From an uncultured Lachnospiraceae bacterium (GTDB taxonomy: Bacteria; Bacillota; Clostridia; Lachnospirales; Lachnospiraceae), in NCBI GenBank assembly GCA_950097145.1, contig CATNCF010000029.1, positions 1 to 36,430 on the forward strand: 36,430 nt of DNA, written 5' to 3'. The notes under the pieces are model-generated. The model was not told the origin of the DNA, did no database searches, and was given only the letters and a program-made list of their open reading frames with translations. This document shows positions 17,010 to 25,588 of this stretch, one piece after another. Position 1 is the stretch's first letter. Each line of letters starts with the position of its first letter. The translations under genes were made by a program, and so were the position numbers.

Positions 17010-17807
17010 ATGAAACTATGCAGTATTGCAAGCGGGAGCAGCGGGAACTGTATTTTTGCAGGTTCTGATACCACCAGTCTATTAATAGACACTGGAATAA
17101 GCGGAAAAAGGATAGAAGAAGGACTTTGTGAGATCGGTCATACCACCAGAGAAGTAAATGGAATTCTAATTACCCATGAGCATTCGGATCATATCAGCGG
17201 CCTGGGCGTTGTGGCAAGAAGGTATGGGATTCCAATTTATGCCACACAAGGGACCAGGCAAGCAATTTTAAACAGCAAAAGCGTGGGAGAGATTCCCACG
17301 GAGCTGTTTGTAGATGTCCAGCCGGATACAGATTTTGTAATTGGGGATATTACAGTCAGTCCCATTTCCATTTCCCACGATGCCGCCCAGCCAACCGCGT
17401 ACAGGGTGCGTCAGGGAAGAAAGGCAATGGCAGTGATGACGGATCTTGGCAGATTTGACAGTTATATCATTGAGAATCTTCAGAATGTGGATTTAATTCT
17501 GCTGGAGGCGAATCATGACGTACATATGCTGGAGGCTGGAACATATCCTTATTATTTAAAACAGAGAATACTGGGGGAACGGGGACATCTTTCCAATGAG
17601 TTGTCTGGCCAGCTCTTAAGCCAGGTTCTGCATGATAATTTGAAAACGGTGATTCTTGGGCATTTGAGCAAAGAGAATAATTACGAGCAATTGGCGTATG
17701 AGACGGTGCGGCTGGAAATTGACTTGGCGGATAATCCTTATCATGCAAAAGATTTCCCTATTCATGTGGCAAAACGTGATATGGTGTCTGATATTTTTGA
17801 AATATAG
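17010..17807 (+). CDS. WalJ/YycJ-type metallo-beta-lactamase-fold hydrolase
   Basis: Metal-dependent hydrolase of the beta-lactamase superfamily, 265 residues. The metal motif HEHSDH gives His56, His58, Asp60 and His61. Further ligands are suggested by SISHDA, LLEANHD and VILGHLSKENN. Together with the opening MKLCSIASGSSGNC this matches the YycJ/WalJ group, 5'-3' exonuclease-like proteins linked to DNA repair and to cell wall regulation in Gram-positives. It starts 6 bp after the CoaE-FtsA gene, with its ribosome site (GGAGG) inside that gene's last codons, so the two are translationally close and share a transcript with polA. Confidence 0.9.
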   Translation: MKLCSIASGSSGNCIFAGSDTTSLLIDTGISGKRIEEGLCEIGHTTREVNGILITHEHSDHISGLGVVARRYGIPIYATQGTRQAILNSKSVGEIPTELFVDVQPDTDFVIGDITVSPISISHDAAQPTAYRVRQGRKAMAVMTDLGRFDSYIIENLQNVDLILLEANHDVHMLEAGTYPYYLKQRILGERGHLSNELSGQLLSQVLHDNLKTVILGHLSKENNYEQLAYETVRLEIDLADNPYHAKDFPIHVAKRDMVSDIFEI

Positions 17808-17863
17808 CCGTTGGTAAATGTAAGTAATATGATACGCACAGGAGTGCGCATAGGAGGAAGAAT

Positions 17864-18136
17864 ATGGATAGGACAATTATTACAGTAGTGGGAAAAGATA
17901 CTGTGGGAATTATTGCCAGGGTATGTACATATCTCTCAGAACATCACATAAATGTGCTGGATATCAGCCAGACAATTGTTCAGGAATTTTTTAATATGAT
18001 GATGATTGCGGACATGAAACATTCAGATCAGCCTTTTGACCAGTGTGCCAGAGAATTAGAAATCCTGGGAGAAGAAATTGGTGTGAATATTAAATGCCAG
18101 CGGGAAGAAATATTTCAGAGAATGCACAGAATTTAA
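17864..18136 (+). CDS. ACT domain-containing protein (UPF0237)
   Basis: A 90-residue single-domain or tandem-half ACT protein (opening MDRTIITVVGKDTVGIIARV, then LDISQTIVQEFFNMMMIADM). ACT domains bind small ligands, usually amino acids. The start follows AGGAGG at ideal spacing. A small hairpin (about 17828-17847, stem CGCAC/GTGCG) precedes the ribosome site. The PFL gene starts 10 bp later. This pair is conserved together in many Firmicutes, suggesting the ACT protein regulates or partners PFL, but the function is not established. Confidence 0.92.
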   Translation: MDRTIITVVGKDTVGIIARVCTYLSEHHINVLDISQTIVQEFFNMMMIADMKHSDQPFDQCARELEILGEEIGVNIKCQREEIFQRMHRI

Positions 18137-18145
18137 GGAGAGACA

Positions 18146-19510
18146 ATGATAAATATCTGGGAAGTGAACGAAACAAATAAAATGATTGAACAGGAGAATC
18201 TGGATGTGCGTACGATTACGCTTGGAATCAGCCTGCTGGAATGTGTGGATTCGGATTTACAGAAACTGAATGACAAGATTTATCAGAAGATCACCACTGT
18301 AGCAGCGAAACTGGTGGAAACTGGAGAAGAGATTGAGCGTAATTACTGTATTCCCATTGTAAATAAGAGAATTTCTGTGACGCCAATTGCACTGGTGGGA
18401 CAATCATCGTGCAGATCGGCTGAGGATTTTGTGACCATTGCAAAGACGTTGGATCGTGCTGCAAAGACTGTGGGAGTGAATTTTATCGGAGGTTATTCTG
18501 CCCTGGTATCAAAGGGAATGACCCAAGGAGATGAATATTTGATCCGCTCTATTCCACATGCCCTTGCAGAAACAGAGCGGGTGTGCAGCTCTGTAAATGT
18601 GGGGTCTACCAAAACCGGAATCGATATGGATGCAGTGAAACTTATGGGTGAAATTATACTGGAAACGGCAGAATGTACCAAAAATAATGATTCTTTGGGC
18701 TGCGCAAAACTGGTGGTGTTCTGTAATGCGCCAGATGACAATCCATTTATGGCAGGGGCTTTTCATGGAGTGACGGAAACTGACGCCATTATCAATGTGG
18801 GCGTGTCAGGGCCCGGAGTGGTGAAGAAAGCATTGGAACAGGTACGGGGAGAGAGCTTTGAGGTGCTCTGTGAGACAATCAAAAAAACAGCCTTTAAGAT
18901 AACCCGTGTAGGACAGCTTGTGGCTCAGGAGGCAAGCAGGCGGATGAAAATTCCGTTTGGTATTATAGATTTGTCCTTGGCGCCGACCCCGGCGGTAGGA
19001 GATTCTGTAGCAGAGATATTGGAGGAGATCGGATTGGAATATGCTGGAGCGCCTGGAACCACCGCAGCGCTTGCACTTTTGAACGACCAGGTGAAAAAAG
19101 GCGGAATCATGGCATCTTCTTATGTAGGCGGCTTAAGCGGAGCATTTATTCCAGTCAGTGAAGATCAGGGTATGATTGATGCTGTGGAAGCAGGAGCATT
19201 GACTTTGGAGAAGCTGGAAGCAATGACCTGTGTGTGTTCCGTTGGGCTTGATATGATTGCCATTCCAGGTGATATACCGGCATCAACGATTTCCGGCATG
19301 ATTGCGGATGAAATGGCAATTGGAATGATTAATCAGAAGACAACAGCGGTCCGTCTGATTCCAGTAATTGGAAAGGGAATTGGGGAGACTGTAGAGTTTG
19401 GCGGATTACTGGGCCATGCGCCAGTAATGCCGGTGAATACATATGGGTGTGAAGCATTTATCAATCGAAAGGGGAGAATTCCTGCCCCGGTACACAGCTT
19501 TAAAAATTGA
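18146..19510 (+). CDS. PFL family protein (UPF0210/DUF711)
   Basis: A 454-residue protein of the UPF0210 family, which has a pyruvate formate-lyase-like fold but no demonstrated reaction. Recognisable stretches include [12 protein letters not shown] near the N-terminus, [32 protein letters not shown] and [13 protein letters not shown]. No C-terminal glycyl radical motif of the PFL type (RVSGY) is seen, so despite the name it is not expected to act as a glycyl radical enzyme. It follows the ACT gene by 10 bp with an AAGGAGAG site. Length is typical, so the gene is intact. Confidence 0.93.
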   Translation: MINIWEVNETNKMIEQENLDVRTITLGISLLECVDSDLQKLNDKIYQKITTVAAKLVETGEEIERNYCIPIVNKRISVTPIALVGQSSCRSAEDFVTIAKTLDRAAKTVGVNFIGGYSALVSKGMTQGDEYLIRSIPHALAETERVCSSVNVGSTKTGIDMDAVKLMGEIILETAECTKNNDSLGCAKLVVFCNAPDDNPFMAGAFHGVTETDAIINVGVSGPGVVKKALEQVRGESFEVLCETIKKTAFKITRVGQLVAQEASRRMKIPFGIIDLSLAPTPAVGDSVAEILEEIGLEYAGAPGTTAALALLNDQVKKGGIMASSYVGGLSGAFIPVSEDQGMIDAVEAGALTLEKLEAMTCVCSVGLDMIAIPGDIPASTISGMIADEMAIGMINQKTTAVRLIPVIGKGIGETVEFGGLLGHAPVMPVNTYGCEAFINRKGRIPAPVHSFKN

Positions 19511-19535
19511 TTAATGTGATTGAGTGTGTTATGAT
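19507..19535 (+). promoter_or_regulatory. Promoter of the acidic membrane protein gene
   Basis: TTGATT (19507-19512, overlapping the end of the PFL gene), 17-nt spacer, TATGAT (19530-19535), 39 bp before the proposed TTG start. Confidence 0.65.
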
Positions 19536-19573
19536 AGAAATAGATTACAGAAAATGCACCGGAGGTGGAATCT

Positions 19574-21127
19574 TTGAACGAGAGAGAAGATTACCTGGAC
19601 AGATTGTTGCGGGGAATGGATGGAGAATCTGAAAATAAAGACGCAGAAGATGATTTTTTCAGTGAGCTTGGAGGGGTTTCTCAGGAGGCAGAGGATGATT
19701 TCCTTAAGGAATTTGAGAAGAGCAGGGCACAGTGGAACAATACATCAGAGCCGGAACAGGATGAAGGCATGGATGATATTGACCAAATTATGGATCATGT
19801 GAAAAATAGCGGCCTTGAGGAAATGGAAGAGTTTGGAAGTCTTGAGGATGGGACAGATTTGTCTATTGATGAGTCTCTTCAGAATTATACGGAGGAAGAC
19901 GAAGGACTGGATCATATTGGCGGCGGTTATGATAGCGATGATTCTAATGTTATGGTGAATACTATGGATCATCAGGATCAGGGGGCGGATTACAACCCGG
20001 GAGAGGCCAACCAGGAGCTTCTGGATATGCTTTCTGGAATTGGGGAAGAGGATTCTTTGGGAGAGGAAGGCTTTCAGCAGGAGGAGAATTTTTCGCTTCT
20101 GGAAGAGGATTCAATGTTAGGCGAAGAACAGCAGGATTCTTTGAATGAGCCGAAATCTTCCGATGCGCAGCAGTCATCAGAAGGAGAATCTGTAGCAGAG
20201 AGCCTGGCAAGGCAGTTGGAGAATCTGGGACTGGACATGGAAGAGGAAGATTCTTTGCAGCGGCAAGAGTCATCCAAGAAGAAAGACAAGAAAAAGAAAA
20301 AAGAAGCATCAGAGGAAAAGGGAGAAAACGGGGAAAAGCTTGGATTTTTCCAAAAGCTTTCAAAGCTTTTGTTTGATGGAGAAGAGCTGATTGAGCTTTC
20401 AGAAGAGGAAACAAAAGAATTAAAAGAAGAAGAGAGCAAGAAGGCTGCGGCGGCTGCAGAAGCAAAAGAGCGCAAGAAGCAGGAACAGAAGGAGAAAAAA
20501 GAACAAAAGAAGCAGGAAAATGCGGAAAAAAAGGCACTGAAGGAACAGAAAAAGCAGGAAAGGGCAAAGAAAAAGCAGGAAAAGAAGGAAACCATGGTTA
20601 TCGAGAAGACCAAGCCTCTTCCCAAGGGCCCGGTATTTCTTATTATTCTTATGGGACTTTCTCTAACACTTTTGATTGTTTTGTTCACGAACCAGACTGG
20701 TTATAGTTTAAGTATTGCCCAGGCAAAGGAGCATTATGAACAGGGAGAGTATGTGGAAGCATATGCATGTTTCAATCAAAAAACGAAGGTACGCAAAGCA
20801 GATGAAGAATTGTACCAGAAGGCAAGACTTACCGCATACCTGCAGCAGCCCATCAACAGCTACCAGGTGTATCAGAAACAGAAAATGCATCAGGAAGCTT
20901 TAAGTGCGCTGATTCTCGGCGTAGGCAGATATGATAAGAACGCTTATGAGGCGTCGGCATCAGGGGCTGCAGTGGAATATGATCAAATGCTGGATAAAAT
21001 AAAAAAGGAATTAAAGAAAAAATATAAAATGACGTTAGACCAGGCAAGAGATTTGTATTCCATCCGTGAGAAAGGGGAATATACCATGGAGTTGTACAAA
21101 ATTGTTGAGAAACTAGGATTGGTATAA
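19574..21127 (+). CDS. Large acidic single-pass membrane protein, function unknown
   Basis: A 517-residue protein. The start is taken as the TTG at 19574, 8 nt after GGAGG. An in-frame GTG at 19565 overlaps that site. The first 240 residues are extremely acidic, with repeated Glu-Asp-Asp-Phe and Glu-Glu-Asp-Ser motifs (EDDFFSEL, EDDFLKEF). Residues about 265-345 are a Lys/Glu/Gln/Ala-rich likely helical rod. One transmembrane helix lies near 352-373, and the last 140 residues look all-helical and TPR-like (EHYEQGEYVEAYACFNQK). With no signal peptide, the acidic part is probably cytoplasmic and the TPR-like part outside. I do not recognise the family. It has its own promoter and is followed by hisH after 16 bp. 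Confidence 0.85.
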   Translation: MNEREDYLDRLLRGMDGESENKDAEDDFFSELGGVSQEAEDDFLKEFEKSRAQWNNTSEPEQDEGMDDIDQIMDHVKNSGLEEMEEFGSLEDGTDLSIDESLQNYTEEDEGLDHIGGGYDSDDSNVMVNTMDHQDQGADYNPGEANQELLDMLSGIGEEDSLGEEGFQQEENFSLLEEDSMLGEEQQDSLNEPKSSDAQQSSEGESVAESLARQLENLGLDMEEEDSLQRQESSKKKDKKKKKEASEEKGENGEKLGFFQKLSKLLFDGEELIELSEEETKELKEEESKKAAAAAEAKERKKQEQKEKKEQKKQENAEKKALKEQKKQERAKKKQEKKETMVIEKTKPLPKGPVFLIILMGLSLTLLIVLFTNQTGYSLSIAQAKEHYEQGEYVEAYACFNQKTKVRKADEELYQKARLTAYLQQPINSYQVYQKQKMHQEALSALILGVGRYDKNAYEASASGAAVEYDQMLDKIKKELKKKYKMTLDQARDLYSIREKGEYTMELYKIVEKLGLV

Positions 21128-21143
21128 GGACAGGAGCGGCAGC

Positions 21144-21758
21144 ATGATAGCAATCATCGATTATGATGCAGGAAATTTGAAGAGTGTGGAAAAGGCGTTA
21201 AAATACCTTGGAGAAGCGTGTGTGATTACCAGAGAATCCAGAGAAATTCTCGCGGCGGATAAGGTGATCCTTCCAGGAGTTGGAGCTTTTGGCAGAGCGA
21301 TGGAGAAGTTAAAGCAGTATGAACTTAATAAAGTGATTCATGAGGCGGTGGAACAGGGAAAGCCATTTTTAGGAATCTGCCTGGGACTGCAGCTTTTATT
21401 TCAGGGCAGCCAGGAGAACAGCGGTGTAGAAGGACTTGGCATTTTGGACGGTGAAATTGTGAAGATTCCCGATAAACCGGGGCTTAAGATCCCCCATATT
21501 GGCTGGAATTCTCTCTGCCTGCAGAACCAGGGCAGACTATTTCAGGGAATTTCTCAGGGAGCCTTTGTCTATTTTGTACATTCTTATTATTTAAAGGCAA
21601 TGGACGAGGCCATTGTAAAAGCTTCAGCAGATTATGGCGTCAGGATCCATGCGTCTGTAGAACAGGGAAATGTATTTGCCTGCCAGTTCCATCCAGAGAA
21701 GAGCAGCAGCGTGGGATTGCAGATATTACAAAATTTTGCAGGGACAGGGGAGGTGTAA
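21144..21758 (+). CDS. hisH: Imidazole glycerol phosphate synthase, glutaminase subunit
   Basis: Class I glutamine amidotransferase that supplies ammonia to HisF for imidazole glycerol phosphate and AICAR formation in histidine synthesis. 204 residues with the complete catalytic triad: Cys79 in [10 protein letters not shown], His183 and Glu185 in CQFHPEKS. The oxyanion-strand motif PGVGAFG is also present. The ATG follows AGGAG. hisF starts 2 bp after the stop, so the two subunits are made from coupled translation. No other his genes are adjacent. Confidence 0.97.
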   Translation: MIAIIDYDAGNLKSVEKALKYLGEACVITRESREILAADKVILPGVGAFGRAMEKLKQYELNKVIHEAVEQGKPFLGICLGLQLLFQGSQENSGVEGLGILDGEIVKIPDKPGLKIPHIGWNSLCLQNQGRLFQGISQGAFVYFVHSYYLKAMDEAIVKASADYGVRIHASVEQGNVFACQFHPEKSSSVGLQILQNFAGTGEV

Positions 21759-21760
21759 AA

Positions 21761-22522
21761 ATGTTTACAAAGCGGATTATTCCCTGTCTGGATGTACATA
21801 ACGGACGTGTGGTAAAAGGTGTGAATTTTGTCAATCTTAAAGATGCAGGTGATCCCGTGGCAGTGGCGGCAGCCTATGATAAAGCAGGGGCAGATGAAGT
21901 AGTATTTCTGGATATTACGGCTTCTTCCGATGCAAGGAATACAGTGGCAGACATGGTGCGAAGGGTTGCAGAAACTGTATTTATTCCATTTACAGTAGGT
22001 GGAGGAATCCGGACAGTAGAAGATTTTAAGTCACTGCTCCGGGAGGGGGCGGATAAAATATCTATCAACTCCTCTGCTATTAATACACCTGAATTAATCA
22101 GCAATGCCGCAGATAAATTCGGCAGCCAGTGTGTGGTGGTGGCTATTGATGCCAAACGCAGAGAGGACGGCAGCGGATGGAATGTGTATAAAAACGGAGG
22201 AAGAATTGACACAGGACTGGATGCGGTGGAATGGGCGGTAAAAGCAAATCATCTGGGCGCCGGAGAGATTCTTCTAACAAGTATGGATTGTGATGGTACT
22301 AAGAATGGGTATGATCTGGAACTGACCAGAACAATTGCTGCACACGTATCTATTCCAGTGATTGCTTCTGGAGGCGCCGGAACAAAGGAGCATTTTTATG
22401 AAGCCCTGACAACTGGAGGCGCGGATGCGGCTCTGGCGGCTTCTTTATTTCATTACAAAGAATTGGAAATTTTGGAGCTGAAACAATATCTTGCACAGAA
22501 ACATGTGCCGGTAAGATTATAG
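21761..22522 (+). CDS. hisF: Imidazole glycerol phosphate synthase, cyclase subunit
   Basis: A (beta/alpha)8-barrel cyclase, 253 residues. It converts PRFAR and HisH-derived ammonia to imidazole glycerol phosphate plus AICAR. Catalytic Asp11 ([10 protein letters not shown]) and Asp130 ([10 protein letters not shown]) are both in place, and phosphate-binding loops TVGGGIR and IASGGAG are intact. The ribosome site GGGGAGGTG overlaps the end of hisH. Normal length and no damage are seen. Confidence 0.98.
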   Translation: MFTKRIIPCLDVHNGRVVKGVNFVNLKDAGDPVAVAAAYDKAGADEVVFLDITASSDARNTVADMVRRVAETVFIPFTVGGGIRTVEDFKSLLREGADKISINSSAINTPELISNAADKFGSQCVVVAIDAKRREDGSGWNVYKNGGRIDTGLDAVEWAVKANHLGAGEILLTSMDCDGTKNGYDLELTRTIAAHVSIPVIASGGAGTKEHFYEALTTGGADAALAASLFHYKELEILELKQYLAQKHVPVRL

Positions 22523-22573
22523 GCAGAGTTTTGGAATACCTGTTATACTTATGATAAGAAAGGAGCAGTTCTA

Positions 22574-23248
22574 ATGGGAATGCTGCAGAATGACTGGGCA
22601 GAGGCAGTGGGGGAAGAATTTAAGAAGCCCTATTATGCCAGTCTGTATAAATTTGTGAAGGAGGAATACGGCGCCAGAACCATATATCCTCCGGCAGATG
22701 ATATATTTAATGCGATGCATCTGACCCCTTTAAGCCAGGTGAAAGTACTGATTTTAGGGCAGGATCCTTACCACAATAAAGGGCAGGCACACGGGCTCTG
22801 TTTTTCGGTGAGGCCGGAGGTGGAAATTCCTCCTTCTCTTGTAAATATATATAAAGAACTTCAGGATGACCTGGGCTGTACAATTCCGAATAATGGTTAT
22901 CTGGTGAAATGGGCGAAGCAGGGAGTTCTAATGCTGAATACTGTGCTGACGGTCCGGGCACACCAGGCATTTTCCCATCAGGGGCAGGGATGGGAACAGT
23001 TTACAGATGCCATTATTCATGCGGTGAATGAACAGGAGCGCCCAGTTGTCTATATGCTGTGGGGAAAACCTGCACAGAGCAAGATTCCGATGCTGAATAA
23101 TCCGAAACACTTGATATTAAAAGCACCGCATCCCAGTCCATTATCTGCATACCGTGGTTTTTTTGGATGCAGGCATTTCAGCCAGGCAAACGATTTTTTG
23201 AAAGCAAATGGTGCAGAGCCAATAGACTGGCAGATCGAGAATGTTTGA
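22574..23248 (+). CDS. ung: Uracil-DNA glycosylase (family 1)
   Basis: Excises uracil from DNA to start base excision repair. 224 residues with the water-activating loop GQDPYH (Asp64, His67), CFSV uracil pocket, LLNTVLTVRA-like strand (residues 120-128) and the DNA-intercalation loop HPSPLS (His186, Leu190). The ATG at 22574 follows AAGGAG by 8 nt. A second ATG two codons on is less likely. It lies 51 bp after hisF. A long inverted repeat follows. Confidence 0.97.
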   Translation: MGMLQNDWAEAVGEEFKKPYYASLYKFVKEEYGARTIYPPADDIFNAMHLTPLSQVKVLILGQDPYHNKGQAHGLCFSVRPEVEIPPSLVNIYKELQDDLGCTIPNNGYLVKWAKQGVLMLNTVLTVRAHQAFSHQGQGWEQFTDAIIHAVNEQERPVVYMLWGKPAQSKIPMLNNPKHLILKAPHPSPLSAYRGFFGCRHFSQANDFLKANGAEPIDWQIENV

Positions 23249-23266
23249 AGGAATGGGTATTTGATT

Positions 23267-23359
23267 GGGGCTGTTGCAAAATACAGGGATTCTATGATAT
23301 AACAGTACAAATAGTATTTGTACGTTATATGCAGTAATCTCTCATTTTACAACAGCCCC
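23267..23359. mobile_element. MITE-like 93-bp nested inverted repeat
   Basis: Outer arms GGGGCTGTTGCAAAAT (23267-23282) and ATTTTACAACAGCCCC (23344-23359) are inverted repeats with 15 of 16 positions matching. Inside them is a second palindrome (about 23297-23330: ATATAAC-A-GTACAAATA facing TATTTGTACGTTATAT, one bulged base). The whole block can fold as one long hairpin. Termini of the GGGGCTGTTG type resemble ends of some transposase-dependent insertion sequences. No ORF fits inside, and no clear target duplication is visible in the flanks. It may also act as a transcription barrier after ung, though no T run follows. Confidence 0.6.
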
Positions 23360-23375
23360 TCTGCTTAATGGGTAA

Positions 23376-23404
23376 TTGCAAAAAGGCTGGTGAAATGATA
23401 CAAT
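23376..23404 (+). promoter_or_regulatory. Candidate promoter of the tail-anchored coiled-coil gene
   Basis: TTGCAA (23376-23381), 17-nt spacer, TACAAT (23399-23404), 44 bp before the ATG at 23449. Confidence 0.5.
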
Positions 23405-23448
23405 ATTATCTATAGCTGCGGATCATCATAGGGAACAGGAGGCACAGT

Positions 23449-24324
23449 ATGGGCAGTGTGTTTGATAAAATGCAAAAAATAGCAAATCGGGCACAAGAAA
23501 CAGGGAAAGAGAGAGAAAGGATACAGAGCAAGGTGCAAAAAGAAGATTTTTTATTAAAACAGATTGATGAGTTTAAAGAGAAAGCAAAGCAGCTTCAAAG
23601 CCTGCTGACTACAAAAGAGAGCAAAGTTCAGGAACTCCAGGGTGTGTTAGAAGAACGGGAAGAAAAAGCCAAACAGCTTCAAACTGTTGTGGAACAGCGC
23701 CAACAGGAAGCAGATGAAATGGTTCAGGGGGTTCAGAGACAGATTAATGGAATGCTGCTTAAAGTAGATGAGCAGATTAAGGCAATGGATGACGCTATCG
23801 GCAGCGAGATTGATTCTTTGGATGAACGGATTTCAGAGCAGATTTCAGAATTGAACAGCAATGCCAGGCAGGAAATGGCGGAGATGGACAAAAAGATAGG
23901 CCAGTTTTCACAGGCTTCGGCAAAGAAGCTGGAGGAACATACCAATTCTGTGGAAGCAGAGCTGAAAGCGCTTTCCACTCAATTAAAGGAGATAGAAAAG
24001 AAGCTGGAAGAAGCCGCTCAAATTTCCCGGAATCAGGATATGAGTGAATTGGACACTGTAAAAGCAGAATTGACTGAGAAGTTTCACAGTGAACTTGACG
24101 GGATGAAAGCAGAGCTGTCAGAAAAAGTACACAATGAAAATGTAAAATGTTATCGAAACATTCAGACTTTGATTGAAGAGCTGGAGAAGAAAATGGACGG
24201 TTCTGGCAGGGAAGAACGGGGAATAAAAACAGCTAAAGGCTATTTTGGCGGCCTGATTGTGCTTTCACTTATAGATATCGCAGGAATTATTGTAGTGATT
24301 GCCAAAATGTTTGGACTCTTTTAA
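23449..24324 (+). CDS. Tail-anchored coiled-coil protein, function unknown
   Basis: A 291-residue protein starting after AGGAGG. Residues about 10-250 are almost uninterrupted charged heptad sequence (Glu, Lys, Gln, Leu; for example KEKAKQLQSLLTTKESK and SLDERISEQISELNS), predicting a long coiled coil. The only hydrophobic segment is at the C-terminus (about 264-288), leaving just three or so residues beyond it, the topology of a C-terminal tail anchor with the coil in the cytoplasm. No catalytic motif is seen. The neighbour 3' of it (flavin reductase-like) is not obviously linked. Structurally it echoes the coiled-coil protein at the left edge but shares no visible sequence. Confidence 0.85.
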   Translation: MGSVFDKMQKIANRAQETGKERERIQSKVQKEDFLLKQIDEFKEKAKQLQSLLTTKESKVQELQGVLEEREEKAKQLQTVVEQRQQEADEMVQGVQRQINGMLLKVDEQIKAMDDAIGSEIDSLDERISEQISELNSNARQEMAEMDKKIGQFSQASAKKLEEHTNSVEAELKALSTQLKEIEKKLEEAAQISRNQDMSELDTVKAELTEKFHSELDGMKAELSEKVHNENVKCYRNIQTLIEELEKKMDGSGREERGIKTAKGYFGGLIVLSLIDIAGIIVVIAKMFGLF

Positions 24325-24397
24325 GTAAAGTTTATAAAAGGCAGAAAATTCCGCAGAAGGCTGAGACCAGGGGCTGAGCCAGAAATAGAATATAATT

Positions 24398-25069
24398 ATG
24401 AGAACAAATCAGAAGAAAAAGAAGCTTAATAATCGCAGGCAAAAAGCCGAAAAAAAGATTGCGGCAGAAAAAATTGACAGATACCGTAAACAGGAGTGGA
24501 AGCCGGGAAATATGATTTATCCAGTTCCGGCAGTTTTGGTAACTGTTACAGATAAGGCAGGAAAAGATAATATTATAACTGTTTCTTGGACAGGTACAAT
24601 ATGTACGAATCCGCCTATGGCATATATTTCTGTCCGTCCGGAGCGGTATTCTTACCACATGATCAGAGAAACAGGGGAGTTTGTAATCAATCTTACTACC
24701 AAAAATTTGACATTTGCTGCAGATTTTTGCGGTGTCAGGTCTGGCAGGGATGTAGATAAGTTTGATTATTTAAATTTGACCAGACAGAAGGCAGCAAAGA
24801 TATTGCCTCCTTTAATTGGAGAAAGTCCGGTGAATATTGAGTGCAGAGTGACACAATGTTTGGAGTTGGGCTCTCATCATATGTTTCTTGCAGAAGTTGT
24901 GGCTGTCCATGCTTCAGAGGCGTATATGGATGGGAACGGGAAATTTCATCTGGAACAGGCGGAGCCAGTCGTATATTCTCATGGAGCTTATTGTAACCTG
25001 AAGCAGATTTTGGGAACTTTTGGCTATAGTGTAAGAAAAAAAGATCATAGCAGAATATGTGAAGAATAA
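24398..25069 (+). CDS. Flavin reductase-like FMN-binding protein
   Basis: Split-barrel flavin-binding protein of 223 residues. The core (about 40-205) carries MIYPVPAVLVTVTD, TVSWTGTICTNPPMAYISV and SYHMIRETGEFVINL, typical of the flavin reductase-like family that binds FMN and reduces flavins or other acceptors with NAD(P)H. The electron donor and acceptor are unknown. The N-terminal 32 residues are very basic (KKKKLNNRRQ) and not part of the fold. The ATG at 24398 has no convincing ribosome site, yet no other in-frame ATG, GTG or TTG occurs before the conserved core, so the start is kept with reserve. Confidence 0.85.
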   Translation: MRTNQKKKKLNNRRQKAEKKIAAEKIDRYRKQEWKPGNMIYPVPAVLVTVTDKAGKDNIITVSWTGTICTNPPMAYISVRPERYSYHMIRETGEFVINLTTKNLTFAADFCGVRSGRDVDKFDYLNLTRQKAAKILPPLIGESPVNIECRVTQCLELGSHHMFLAEVVAVHASEAYMDGNGKFHLEQAEPVVYSHGAYCNLKQILGTFGYSVRKKDHSRICEE

Positions 25070-25107
25070 TGATGTAATGTTATCGTACAATGTTTTAAGA
25101 AGGGAAA

Positions 25108-25533
25108 GTGGTGAGGAAAGTGGAACGAGTATCTCTATTTGGAAATGTTAGATTTTGTGCTATATGCCGAAAAACGCTGCCAGAGTATTATGAAGACGAA
25201 CTATGTCCGTTTTGTAAAGAAAATCAATTGTTTAGTGAAGTTAAGGAATATATCCGCGAGAATGATGTAACAGAATATCAAGTTGCAGAACATTTTGAAA
25301 TTTCTCAGCATTTGGTGAGAAAATGGATTGCAGAGGGAAGAATTGAGTACAAAGAACAGGAAGAAAAGATTGCGAATCTGCATTGTTCTATGTGTGGGGA
25401 ATCCATAACATTTGGGACACTTTGCCAGAAATGCTATCGTGAGAAATACCATACACAAAGTGTTTATGCAGCTCTTAAAGAGGCAGGAGAAAAAAGCAGA
25501 ATGCGTTATTTGGAGAAAGATGGGAAGGAATAA
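25108..25533 (+). CDS. YvyF-like zinc-ribbon and HTH protein
   Basis: A 141-residue protein with the layout of the YvyF/TIGR03826 group, found in flagellar operons of Bacillus: an N-terminal four-Cys zinc site (CAICRK about 17-20, CPFC about 33-36), a central helix-turn-helix (DVTEYQVAEHFEISQHLVRKWI) and a second four-Cys site (CSMC, then CQKC). The metal and DNA contacts are inferred from motifs. GTG starts at 25108, 25111 and 25120 are all possible after AAGGG. 25108 is used here. No flagellar gene is in the window, so a role in motility is not shown. It could be a general regulator. Confidence 0.78.
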   Translation: MVRKVERVSLFGNVRFCAICRKTLPEYYEDELCPFCKENQLFSEVKEYIRENDVTEYQVAEHFEISQHLVRKWIAEGRIEYKEQEEKIANLHCSMCGESITFGTLCQKCYREKYHTQSVYAALKEAGEKSRMRYLEKDGKE

Positions 25534-25557
25534 GAAGAGTTATAGAATTGGCAGCGG

Positions 25558-25588
25558 AGAATCTCGCAAAGCGAGATTCTTTTTATTT
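25558..25588 (+). terminator. Rho-independent terminator after the YvyF-like gene
   Basis: A 10-bp stem (25558-25567 with 25571-25580), AAA loop and TTTTATTT tail. The tail reaches into the stop codon of the convergent DUF4364 gene. Reverse-side T run is absent, so it acts on the plus strand. Confidence 0.85.

Noticed and set aside
17828..17847. Riboswitch upstream of the ACT gene
   Set aside because: Only a short 5-8 bp hairpin is present in a 56-bp gap, too small for a known riboswitch.
19962..20567. 201-residue minus-strand Pro/Leu-rich ORF
   Set aside because: Another antisense frame of the same low-complexity region, without a ribosome site.
20074..20688. 204-residue minus-strand ORF rich in Ser/Phe
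   Set aside because: Shadow of the Glu/Lys-rich region of the acidic membrane protein. No start signal.
24391..24396. TATAAT immediately before the flavin reductase ATG as a promoter
   Set aside because: Transcription would begin inside the gene, no -35 is present, and no later in-frame start precedes the conserved core.
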